Source of the DNA: Tetrahymena thermophila SB210
Taxonomy: Eukaryota; Ciliophora; Oligohymenophorea; Hymenostomatida; Tetrahymenidae
NCBI RefSeq assembly: GCF_000189635.1
Contig: NW_002476321.1
Span: forward strand, 126,547 to 190,546
Direction: 5' to 3'
DNA length: 64,000 nt
The notes beneath the pieces are model-generated. The model ran no database searches. It saw only the letters and a list, made by a program, of their open reading frames with translations, and was not told the DNA's origin. Numbering within the stretch: position 1 is the first letter of the stretch; each line of letters opens with the position of its first letter. Below, in pieces: positions 27,460 to 38,633 of this stretch. Both the position numbers and the translations under genes were made by a program.

Positions 27460-27705
27460 TTTAAAAAAATATTATTCTTCATTAAAATATAAATAGATAA
27501 TATTTGTTAGTTTTAATAAATTTATAATTCTAAGGCACCTGTTTTATTTGATTTTCTGTATGTTTACAAAAGAAGTTTAATAAAAAAATCTAATTCACTT
27601 TAGATTGATTTTGCTATTCAATATTTTATAATAATTCTTTGATTATAATTAAATATTTATTAAATTTATTTTTAAGTTAAAATTTTATATAATCTAAAAA
27701 AATTT
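27460..27705. repeat. Direct repeat copy B (about 245 bp, noncoding)
   Basis: Second copy of the segment at 26996-27246, in the same orientation. A few substitutions and short deletions (for example in the A-run after CTGTATGTTTACAAAAGAAG) separate the copies, so the duplication is not brand new. Confidence 0.85.
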
Positions 27706-28331
27706 GTTTATTAATTTTTATTTAAATTAAAAATAAATATTAAAAAATTTATAGTAAATTATTTAAATAATAAATTTTCTAAAATTAAAATATTTTTACA
27801 GATAAATTATCTCTAATTAAAACTAATTCTTAAATTAAATAAAATTGTAATATTTTAGTTTATTTTTAGAAATTTTAAACAAATAAAGTAAATAGTTTGT
27901 TAGATTTTTAATGATTAATATTTTTTGAGAAAGAAATTTTGGTGATATTTAAGTATAACTAATATTTTAATACCAATCAAAATATTGTCTATTTTATTAA
28001 AAAATGTTATATAAAGTAAATTTTGTGTTATTTATCAGTAAAATTACGACAAATGATTAATTTCTAAAGAATTAATTACACACTTTTCATAATTAAATGA
28101 TTAATTTGATTCTATTAATTTTTACTGCACAATTTAATAATAAAAGTAAGAATAATATTAATAATCAAATTAAATCAATAAAATACTAAAAAAAACAATT
28201 AATTAGTAGAAAAAATTTAATTTAAATATAAATAAACTAAAAATTTTCATACATACATACCTACCTACCATTATTTTAATTCTATAATAATTAATTATCA
28301 TCTAACTAACAAGCATTTATTTTGCTGAAAT

Positions 28332-29408
28332 ATGTTAAATATATCCTACGATTATTCGTAAAATACTATCTTTTAAAAGTAATAAGACTCAAAAATATAA
28401 AAAATCCTACAAAAGAAAATACTAAATTCTAAGACATCTGTTAATGATAACTAGCAATAATTAATTCTATAAGAAACATAACAAATTTAAACTTCTTTTT
28501 AAAATAATTAACTCTAAAATGCAGAATAAATAACTTGCTTTTTGAAGGAAATGGTTCATAAATAGTTAGATTGCCATACAAAATAATGCTACTTACTGGA
28601 GAATGAGTATTATTTTCTATCTTAAATTTCTCATCCTCATATTATTAAGCTCACAAGTGAACTGAAAAGTGAAAGTAAGAGCTGCTATTTTACATTAGAA
28701 AAAGGTCTTTGTGATATGTATGATCGTACTTTTAGGTAAGACCATACCTAGTTGAAGAATTATGATTTAAATGAAGTAAGGAATTGTGCCAAACAAGTAG
28801 CTCTAGCCTTGCATTATCTCCACACTGAATTACATGTATCTCACAATGATATTAAACCAGAAAATATAATAATGTTTGATAAAAATCTTTTTAAACTAGC
28901 AGATTTTGGATATGCAAAATAGATAGAAAAAACTTTAATTTATTCTTCAGATTTATATAATAAATGGAAGTATAGATGCAGGGAGTACATGGCGCCAGAG
29001 CTCATACAAATAGTTAATAACAATGTTGCAATTAATAATAAAAAAATACTCACAAACATATTGAATAATTGTTATATAGATGAAGTTAAAACTGATGTTT
29101 TTGCCTTTGGTATGAGTATATTCGTAATGATCTTTAGCGTTTTGCCTTATAAGACTCAAGAAGGAGCATTTTTTGAAGATGAAATATTTTAGTACCTTGA
29201 CAATAAAAGCTCTTACGTATCATTTTGGATGAACTTTAAAGACATCTTAAATGAGTTTGAAAAGGAAGAAAAAGAAAGGCAGTAAAATTATGGAATTGAA
29301 CATTTAAAAGATTTACTAGAAAATATGCTATGTCATAACCCATCAGAAAGATTTAATACACTTTAAATAATAACCCACCCTTGGTTAAATGATACAACTA
29401 ATCCTTGA
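28332..29408 (+). CDS. Divergent Ser/Thr protein kinase with HND catalytic loop
   Basis: A single exon of 359 codons (358 aa). The catalytic loop SHNDIKPENII puts the catalytic Asp at about 173 but has Asn in place of the usual Arg of HRD. The metal-binding loop ADFGYAK has DFG at about 191-193, and the activation segment ends MAPEL at about 220-224. The C-lobe shows the usual DVFAFGMSIFVMIF helix and closes with the NPSERFN / HPWLN pattern. The first about 65 residues are Gln-rich with no glycine-loop, and I find no clear VAIK lysine; the candidate is in FLKEMVHK. The C-lobe and loop resemble CAMK/ULK-like kinases. Phosphotransfer is plausible because the Asp, Asn and DFG are present, but weak or altered activity is possible. 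Substrate unknown. Confidence 0.86.
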
Positions 29409-30149
29409 AAAAAAGGAAAGTTATTGATTACGCTTTGTTTAATTACCCTAGTAATTTAAATAATTTACAGCCTTAAAGCTTAACTTACTTCAGTTTTGAT
29501 TTTTAAATTGCGAGTAAAGCAAAATGAATTTTAATCAATCACAATATTTTTTTAATGTTAATTTTAAGCATAGCCTTAAAAATAGCATTTCATTTTCAAT
29601 AAAAATTATTTTATTTACCAAAAAATTATAAAAAAAGCGTTTTCTGAAATTTAATATTTATTTATTTATTTGTTTACATGCTATCTGTTTATAACCAAAT
29701 ATTAAAATATTCAGTCTACTCTTATTTATTTATTTATTGTATGGTTTAGTGGCATGTACTATTAATAATTAAATCATTATTCCACTTTCTTTGTTACAGT
29801 CATTTGAAAAGCTTTTTCAGAATATTTTTTGTATTATTTAATTAATCTACCCTTAATTTAATTTTTTATTTATTTTTTTTTTACAAAGTTCCTCAAATTA
29901 TTTTTGCAAAATTTATCTTAACATTTTTAAAGCAATTATTTCCCATAAACTCTTTTTCAAATATTTAACCTTACTTTGAAATTATTTTTAACCATTTTTT
30001 ATAAAAATTTTTGATTTATTAGTTTTTATTCTAAAAAAATAATTACTAAAAGGTACCATGAACTGTTTTTTGATATTAAAATTAAATAAAGAATATATAT
30101 ATTTACAAAGATATGCTTATAATTTTTTTAAATGTTTATAATAATATAA
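29409..30149. other. Convergent intergenic region
   Basis: AT-rich spacer between the 3' ends of the kinase and S11 genes. It contains short TTTA runs at about 29660 and 29725 and nothing coding that I can see. Confidence 0.6.
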
Positions 30150-32260
30150 TCAAATTTTATTAGACTTTTACTACTCCTCTAATGTTTTAATATACCAATC
30201 AATAATAGACTAAGTATCGTCAAATCGATCATCAGATTTGTATCCTCCTAAAACAATTACAATTACTGAAATATTTTTTTATAATGAAGGAACATAATTT
30301 GAATAAAAAGAGCTTAAGCATGACCCAGCTGAAGTTGTAATACCTGTCTTTACTCCTAAGTAACCTTAATCTAATAGCTTATTAGTATTTTTCCAAAAAT
30401 TAGTGCCATAAGTAACATCTTAGGTTTGGTCATTTATAATTTTATATTTAGATAGGTAAGTCTTGGTCTGAACTATCTTTCGAAACAATCTCCATTTCAT
30501 AGCTTTATAAGTGAGTTTAGCTAAGTCATTACAGTTAGATTTATTAAGTTTATTTGCTAATCCATGAGGGTTTGAAAACTGAGTGCACCTCAAAAGAAAT
30601 TACATAGCAATTTTATTCATTTCTTTTAAAAAGTATCTTTGATAATCAGAAACATATTGGTCATCTCTCACATCAACACTTTGTATTTCTGAAAACAATT
30701 TACTTTATCCAATACTTTCAAAATATAAAAGGCATCCAAAATTTTCAGCTAGACAAATTGCTGCATCATTACCACTAGGTAACATTAATCCATATAACAA
30801 ATCCTCTATTGTGTACCATTAATTTTCTTCTAAGCCAGCTGTAGTACCATTTATATTTATCTAATTTATTAAATAAAAGTCAAATCTAAATTAAAATCAA
30901 TTTTGACTATTAAATAAAGGAAAAATAATCTAAATAAATTTTATAATTATTCATTTTTAAAAAATTAATACTTTGATTAAATTAAAATAATTTGCATTTC
31001 ATTAAATTTAAATAATTTTGTTTAAAATTTTTTTATTTTAAAGTAGAATTTCTTGTTACTAGAAACATTTGGTTATGAGTTAAAATGCCACTTACTTTAA
31101 AATTTAAATGTAATTTAATGAAAGAAAATAGTATATATGGTAAAATAAGAAGTCTATCCCATAGGGGTATTTTTGACNNNNNNNNNNNNNNNNNNNNNNN
31201 NNNNNNNNNNNNNNNNNNNNNNNNNNNNNNNNNNNNNNNNNNNNNNNNNNNNNNNNNNNNNNNNNNNNNNNNNNNNNTATTTTACCATATATAATAGTAG
31301 AATTAAATATTAATTAATTCATTACTGCTGTTTTAGAGACACTAAAATAAATTTCTGAAACATTTATGTCAAACTTTTTAGCTAACTTTAAAGAGACTAA
31401 GCAAGTCATTATTTTTGTTATTGAAGCCATTTCCCTTATTTCATATGTGTTTTCTCCTTAGATAAAAGAAGCATCTTCATCTTTATATATGCCCCAAGCT
31501 TTACATTAAACTTAAGGCCTCACTTCTTCCCTTTTTGCTTTTTTTTATAATTTGATATTTAGTAAAATTTTAAATAGAAAGTATTTTTATTTATTTACTT
31601 TTTAACTTAGAAATACCTTCTTGTTATTCTGATTTTTCTTAATAATTTTCATCATTTATTTTATTTTATTGTTGTAACTATATTGCAGGTAAATTAGTTT
31701 TTGTAGGTTTACGAAAGAAAGTTGTTGATTTCGATTCGTTAACTATTTAAAAAAAATTAAAATTTAGTAGAGATTAAGTAGTTTTTTTATTTTTGTTTGA
31801 AATATTTTATTTAACTAAAACTTTTTTATTTTTATTTTAAAATTACGTGAAATATTTCCACAAGATGGTATTCTTTTGTAAGCAGAGCTCACGGAAGAAT
31901 TTTAGCTTGAAGTATTTGTTGAGCTACTTGGTGTTGTTAGTTTAGGAGGTAAGTTTATATTATTACTATTTTAGAGCTTAGAAAGTTTAGAGGGTATTTA
32001 TGCAAATCTTTTTTAAGAATCAGAACGTTTATGGCTTTAATTTCTCCAAGAAGGGTAATTCTGATTAAATTTATTTATCAGGCCTCTATTTTTCTCAAGG
32101 AATTTAAAAAAGTCTTCATCTAAATAGTCTAAATCTGGATCATTTATATTCAGATCAAAATAGCTATTAATACTATTTTCTTAGTTGAACAATTGTTATC
32201 ATAAAAACAATAATATAGTATAATTTTACTATTTGATTAGGATTTTATTGCTTATTTCAT
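30150..32260 (-). CDS. D-Ala-D-Ala carboxypeptidase-like serine peptidase (peptidase S11 family)
   Basis: Five exons (32230-32260, 31847-32179, 31617-31742, 31326-31537, 30150-30860) join in phase to 470 aa. The three active-site motifs of penicillin-binding serine enzymes are all present and in order: SITK (Ser202, Lys205), SGN (263-265) within LMLPSGNDAA, and KTG (405-407) within GVKTGITTSAGSC. Their spacing fits bacterial DacA-type carboxypeptidases, which trim peptidoglycan stem peptides. The first about 165 residues are a Ser/Thr/Asn/Gln-rich extension unlike bacterial enzymes, and I see no signal peptide. The fourth intron (30861-31325) contains the 100-N gap, but exon phases on both sides match, so the coding part seems complete. 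Ciliates have no peptidoglycan. Gene transfer from bacteria and use on prey or symbiont walls is an inference. Confidence 0.88.
31132..31293. repeat. 16-nt inverted repeat flanking the gap
   Basis: TATATATGGTAAAATA at 31132-31147 is the exact reverse complement of TATTTTACCATATATA at 31278-31293, which starts at the first base after the Ns. The span given includes the gap. Confidence 0.85.
31178..31277. other. Assembly gap of 100 N
   Basis: Exactly 100 Ns, the conventional length for a gap of unknown size. It falls inside intron 4 of the S11 gene. A perfect 16-nt inverted repeat flanks it. Confidence 0.99.
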
Positions 32261-33186
32261 ACAAGAATGATGTGTTTTTTCTAAAGTAAACTTGTTGAAT
32301 TGTTTGTTTTTATATGAGCTATATAATTTTGTTGTTGCTAATTTCAGAATATTTTTAAAGAGTAAAATCAGAAATTAAAGCAATATAGTATTAGTTATTT
32401 CTTATTATTTTGTTTTAAGATTCAGTGATTTATCAAAACTAATTACGATATTACAAAATTATTTATCTTTTAAAATAGAAACTGAACAATCCAAACATAA
32501 AATGATATCATGAATAAATAAATTCAATACATTCAATAAATAAAGTGATCCAAATAAATTTATAACTATATTATCTCAAATTAATAATATTTATTATCAC
32601 TATAAAAATGTAATATTTAATTAATAATATTAAATTTTCTTAGTCCTTCTTTTAAATATTGATGGCTGGTTAGATTGATAAATAAATAAATAAATTTTGT
32701 ATTATTTAAAAGTTTAGTAAGTAAATATTTAAGATTAAAAATTATATTTAATGCATAATTTTAAATATATACAAAGTTATTATGCAATATATTAAATAAG
32801 GCAGGTGTAAAAAAAATTATTTTTTATTTTTTTATCTCCTTATTCAAAAATCATTAAGAACTTTTTGATAAGAAAAAATAAAGTTGATTTCAAGTGCTCT
32901 CCTCCTAATCAAAAAATAATTATTATACTATTGTCTTCCTTATTAAAGAGATCTATAATATATCTAAATTAATTATTAAGTATTCTAAACTTATAAGTAA
33001 TAATTTTTATCCTTTTAAATCAATAATTTGAAAATGGAATATTTGTATAAAAAATATATTTTTTATGTTTGAATTAATATGTATGGTTAATTTTTAATTA
33101 AAAAATACCAATAAATATTATTGATTAATTAAAATATTCAATAAATTTTTTTTTATTTTTAATTATTAATACAGATTATCATAAAC
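32261..33186. promoter_or_regulatory. Divergent intergenic region between S11 and cNMP-binding genes
   Basis: About 0.9 kb between divergent start codons, AT-rich, without coding pattern. Promoters for both genes must be here. No specific element recognised. Confidence 0.5.
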
Positions 33187-36100
33187 ATGAAAGAAAACAA
33201 TAATGTAAACTCTATTTAGGTATTTTACAATAAGATTGCTTAGATTTCATTTTTTATAATTTTATGGTTTAAAGGATATCGTTGAAGTCTTGCAAAAAAA
33301 ACCTGATTAAAGGACAATATAAGATTTAAAACGCTTAATCTATGCAACTCAGCAAATTTAATTTTTTGATAGATATGTAGAATAAGGAAGAGAAAAGGGT
33401 AAATTTAAAAATAAACTAAGTGTATAGAGATAACTTACATTTTAAAAAAGTATTACAGAAATGTTGCAAACACATGAAGTACGAAGCTATGGAAAAAGGC
33501 TAGAAAGTATTTGAAATAGGTATCTAAGTTAAATGCTCAAGATACAATTAATAATAACAATTAACATAAAATAGATGAAAGAGGAACAAAATTCTACTTA
33601 ATTCTTTCAGGAAAAGTAGGTGTATATATAAAAGATCCTAACTAATAAACAAATATTAATGATTCACCTAAGATTTTTGGAAACCACTCTCATCAAGCAG
33701 CTAATTAAAGAGATTAACATAATGAAGAGTAATTTCAATAAACTAAATATATTACAATAGGAATTAATTATATTAATTTATAAAATACAGTATTGTTATG
33801 TCAAGAAAATAAAGTAAATTTGCAAAGGATGAAAATGCCCAAAATCATAATGGGCAAAATACTCCAAACGAGAAAAAATTTGACCCAGATGATTATTTTA
33901 TTTAGCTAAGATAAAAATTTTCTAGGCCAAAGAAAATAAATAATGCTTTTCTCAGTAATAACGGGAACGAAAACATTGAATTATATACTCCTAAAAATAC
34001 TCATTTAATGATTTGTGTGAAAGAAATAGAAGCAGGCAATGCATTTGGAGAGTTAGCTTTACTTAATAATAAACCTAGATTAGCTACTATTGTTTGCCAT
34101 GAAAATTGTTAGTTTGCCATTTTAGAGAAAGAAGACTTTACTAAAATTCTAAAAGATATTGAAGAAAAGCTACTTGATTAAGAGATATCATTATTAGCTA
34201 ATCTCCACATTTTTTAAGGATGGAACAAAAACTTACTTAAATAGCTTTATTTAAATAGTTAGAAAGTTAAATTTAACAGAGGATAGGTCATATTCAAAGA
34301 AGGAGATGCTTGTGATAATGTTTATATTGTAAATCAAGGGGAGTTTACAGTAAATTTAATTCTCTTTTATATGTTATTTTTCTTATTTTATTTTTAAGAC
34401 ATATAAAATATTTGAGTTCAATCGCGACTAGGAATCAAAAGATTTAAATTTAGATGAATTTAAAGAACAAAATATCGTTGATTAGTTAAATTAAGTTCAT
34501 GGCAGTTAAAAGTCAATAGAAGCATTACCTATAAAGGTATATTTACTTTTTCAAATTCTTTTTCTTTCTACTTTATTTTATTTTATTTTTTGATGATTTA
34601 AAAGAATTAACGAAAGCTATTTTAAAGTATAATTTTTTAAAAATTAAATAAATATCATATTTATAATTAGATGTCTATTTTAACTCCTTTCGAAATGTTC
34701 GGGGAAGAAGATTTTCTAATGAAATAAGATAGAACATTTTCAGTTAAATGCACATCTTTTTAAGGTTAGCTGATAGTAATTAAAAATAAGAATTTTAACA
34801 TTAGAATTATGTAAGACGATTACACTAGACAGTATTTATATGAAAGACTAGAAAAGAAAAAAAAAACATTTGATCAACGATCACAGACGATTGTCCAACA
34901 ATACAGATAATATAAATAATATTTGTTGGCATCTACTGACAATTTATTTGATTTCTGTATTGAAGCTATTAAGAAATAAAGTAATGAAGAAACTGATTAT
35001 CACTAAATTAATTTTGGTTCAAAGAGTATTTCTCCAGCTAAGTCAAATAATTAGCAAGTAGATTTAAAGCAAAAGCAAAATAATTTTAAATTAGTTTAAT
35101 AGAAATTTGAGCAGTAAGAATAGCAATAAGATAGTATTCATATGCTTTAAAAAGTTCTAAATTATGACTTAAAATATCATAGACAAAGCCTGTAAAAAGG
35201 ATTATCTGGGATGTTCAATAAAGAGTTCAAAGATACAAGTATAAGAAAAAACCAAAAAGAAGTTAATATTGAAATGTAACATTATGCAAAATAATTCAAT
35301 TAGTACGAAACAGATAAATTTATCAACATGAATGCTTAAGAGGAGATAAATAATCAGGAACTATCCAGCAAATTAGCTAATGAACAAAATCATGTTAATG
35401 ATTAATAGTATAGCAAAGAGCAAAGATCCAAGTCTGTCTCTACATTAAAAAATGAAACAAGAGATTAGCTTTTGAATTAATATAGATAAATAATTTATGA
35501 ATAGTCATCTATACACTTTAAAATTAAATGTCACTAAGCTTAAAAGCCAAAATCAGACAGATCTAAAATTGATTATTTGTAGATTATGAGAGAAAAAGAA
35601 CAAGTTATATAGAGTCCTGATAAAGTAATATAAAAAAGAAGAAGAGCAGTTAGCGCTAATTCTATTAAAGAATTATAGCATAACTTATCTCTTAATAAAA
35701 GCATCCAAAGCTAAAAAAAGGGAATAAACTACTTTTCTATGATTCCAACTGTTAAAACAGAAGCCTCTCCTGAAAAGGGTTTATATAGGTATTATTCTTA
35801 TAATCCTCCAACTTCAAGAAAATCTATTAGTGATTCCTTCTAACAAGAAAAGAAGTAAAGCTAAAGTAATAATTTAGAAATTTAACAGCCATAAGAAATG
35901 TGCTTTGATTAGTAATAAGAAGATATTTATGATTAAGATAAGTAATAATAAGATAAAATCAAAAATTAATTAGATAAATAAATTCAAGTTTAAAATAGTG
36001 TTCTTGATAAAAATAAATATTAATTAATAAAAGTTTATTAATCTCAAAACAAACAAAAATAAAATTTGGTGAAATAATAATAATATATCACAAATTATTT

Positions 36101-36770
36101 TATTGGTGAGCGAAATTAAAAAATACTAACAAGGTCATAATCTTAAAATTAGATAAATATTAATTAGAATATTTAAGAATAAAAAGGAATCAAAAATTAA
36201 TAACAAACTAAAGTTTTAAATTAAAAGACGAGATCCTCATCAGTTTAAACTCCATTCAAAGATACAATAATTATAAATAAATGTCATCTTTAATCAAAAA
36301 TTTAAAATGAAAAATAAATTCATGACGAGATAAGTGAAGATATTAATGCTCTGAATTAAATAGATCAATTAAAAGAAAATGCATTTGTATAATATTAGAT
36401 AAATAATTTAAATTAAGATCATATAAGCTAAAACGTCCATCATTTTACAAATTAAATATCTTAATAGTATCAATAAAAATAGCCAACTCAAGCTCTATTC
36501 AAATTAGCTAATAATACAAACTAAAGTGAAAGAGAAATAAAAGAAGACTAAAACAGCAATACTTTGCATTATAATTTATAAGATTAACTGAGAAAACCAA
36601 AATGGAGATATGAAAAATATGATATATTAGGTAATATAAATCTGTTAGATAGTTAAATGTCTAAGATTAAAAACTTGTAAAAAAATGGGATAATTTAAAA
36701 TTCAATTTTATAAAAACAGACAGAAAATTCTTAGGCTTTTATTGCTTCTAAAATAAGACAAAAAAAATGA
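33187..36770 (+). CDS. Tandem cyclic-nucleotide-binding-domain protein with Gln-rich tail
   Basis: Seven exons (33187-33219, 33275-33398, 33451-33519, 33575-33728, 33791-34349, 34399-34536, 34671-36770) join in phase to 1058 aa. The first cNMP-binding domain starts KGQKVFEIDERGTKFYLILS. It is then split by an Asn/Gln-rich insertion of about 100 residues before its cassette FGELALLNNKPRLATI, which keeps the cyclic-phosphate Glu and Arg. The second domain starts RGQVIFKEGDACDNVYIV and has cassette FGEEDFLMKQDRTF. Residues from about 440 onward are extremely Gln/Asn/Lys-rich with no recognised domain; many of the Gln are TAA/TAG codons. Same architecture as 23624-26523, on the opposite strand. 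With no catalytic or channel domain, it is probably a regulatory or scaffold protein responding to cAMP or cGMP; this is inferred. Confidence 0.87.
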
Positions 36771-37010
36771 GAAAAATTAAATTTTATATTTTATATTTAT
36801 GAATAAATTAGTAAATTTTTATAAAATTTATTTTCTCATCTTTTGATAGATTTAATGAAAAAATAATATTTTTATTGAATTAAATATCATTACAATCAGC
36901 TATAAAGACGGCACAAGCAAATTTTTGTTTATGAAATATATTTCCAAAAGTATATTTTTATTTATTTATCTTTAATTAAAATTATGCTCCCTCTTTGATA
37001 TATTTTTTAT

Positions 37011-38237
37011 TCAAATATAAGATAGGAATTTTTTTTTGAAGCAATGGTTGCATAATTATAAATTTTTATAGAAAACTTCTACTAATTGAGTTTAACATTT
37101 ACAGAGAAATTATTTATTATTTTAAAATTATTTAATTTTTTCTATTATATGATATTGATTATATATTAGCTTACACTTTTTGTCCTCAAGGAAAGTAATT
37201 TTGCAATTTTTTGAAATATCTTATCTAATTTCATCTAAATTTAAATATTATTCGTAGTAATTTTTGTATTCTTTACTTTCCTATATTTAAGATATAATAT
37301 TCTTCAATTCTTGTTTACTCAAATTTTAGTTAATTCCTTCTTGTATTTGTATTAATTCTTCATTTTTTTATATTATTTTTTTGATAATATCATATAAAAA
37401 GCTTTAAATCAACTATTCGATTTCGAAAGTAATTTTAACATATTTTTTTTCAATTACTTCACATTCATCATTATTTTCTGATATTTTTGCTTCAGAAAAA
37501 CAGTCAGAAAGCTAAAATAAAACAAAAGTACATTTAGCACTTATCTTGTCTGGTGTATACACTACTTAAATTTTATCTTCTTATTTAACTTATATTAAAT
37601 TTTTCATTTCAGGGTGCATTTTTTCTGTTTGTACAGCTATATAATAATACTCATTGTATTCAAAAAATAATAAATCAATTTATTTATCTATTTTTAAGTC
37701 ATAATTATGATCTTATATAAGCAAGTTTATTTAGAAATATTATTCCATAGCATTTATTATTTCGTTAAAATTATCAAGTTTATGATTTGTTGATATATAA
37801 TTTTTTAATAAATCAAATAAAATTTCAGAATACTTCTCTTATGTTGAATCGTATACTGCATCTAGTAAAGGATCATTATAAACTTGTTCAATAGTACCAG
37901 CGCAAAAATTAACAATGTCTTAGTATTTTTTGTAATTGTTATCTTATTTTTATGAGTTCAATGCTTTAACTAATATTTCATATCTACTTTTATTTAAAGC
38001 AAATAACCTTACAAACGAATAAATACACATATTTAAGCATTCCTCTATTTTTTATTCCAACGATGTTTTTGTATTTTCGCATTTCCATATGTGAATTTTT
38101 TTCATTTAACTATATTATTCAGGAAGTAACTATTTTGCTTTTTATTTTATTTCATCTATCTTAACATATTAATAATGATGTTTTAATTTAAATTTATTTT
38201 AAACAAATTAAAAAAATATTTTTGCTTATGCTAACAT
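37011..38237 (-). CDS. Hypothetical protein with C-terminal CxC/CxxC cysteines
   Basis: A single exon of 409 codons (408 aa), ATG at 38235-38237, TGA at 37011-37013. I do not recognise the family. The protein is Lys/Glu/Gln/Ile-rich and mostly helical by composition. The middle holds a stretch of hydrophobic and charged residues (VYNDPLLDAVYDSTQEKY). Near the C terminus lies a small cysteine group, FLCKCQ and then LCNHCFKKK, spaced like a zinc ribbon of the CxC..CxxC kind. It may start later, at MKKIHIWK, since nothing upstream fixes the start. The 3' end lies only 240 bp from the convergent cNMP-binding gene. Confidence 0.65.
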
Positions 38238-38633
38238 TTCTTTAGTTATTATTTTTGTGATTAATACTTTTTATTTTTTTGAAGTTTAAATTAAATATAT
38301 AATATGAATGTTCTTAGAATATTTTTTTGTAATTATATAATAATTTAAGCTTGAATTAAATAAAATTGAATATATCTATTTTAAAAAAAACTAATTTCAA
38401 AAATGATAAATGTTTTATTAAAACTAATTAATTATAATAAATTCATATTATTTTATTTGTTTTGTAAAATAATTTAAAATTTATGAAATTAAAAAATTTG
38501 ACAGACATAAAAAAGTTATCTTCTTTTTTTTATAATAATTAATAAGTCACTTAAATTAAATAGATCATTTCAATTGCATAAATTCAATAGATAGAATTCG
38601 TCAAATCATTATAAGATTAAAAATTATATTAGC
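38238..38633. promoter_or_regulatory. Divergent intergenic region
   Basis: About 400 bp between the start codons of the 408-aa hypothetical gene and the CCDC180-like gene. AT-rich, no coding pattern; it must supply both promoters. Confidence 0.5.

Larger units (their letters stand above)
26524..28331. other. Divergent intergenic region with duplicated segment
   Basis: About 1.8 kb between two divergently transcribed genes (cNMP protein and kinase). It has no coding signal. About a quarter of it is made of two copies of one noncoding segment, listed separately. Short CATA/CCTA runs occur at about 28249-28269. Confidence 0.6.

Noticed and set aside
31085-31294. Frame running through the run of Ns
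   Set aside because: It spans an assembly gap and lies within an intron of the minus-strand S11 gene.
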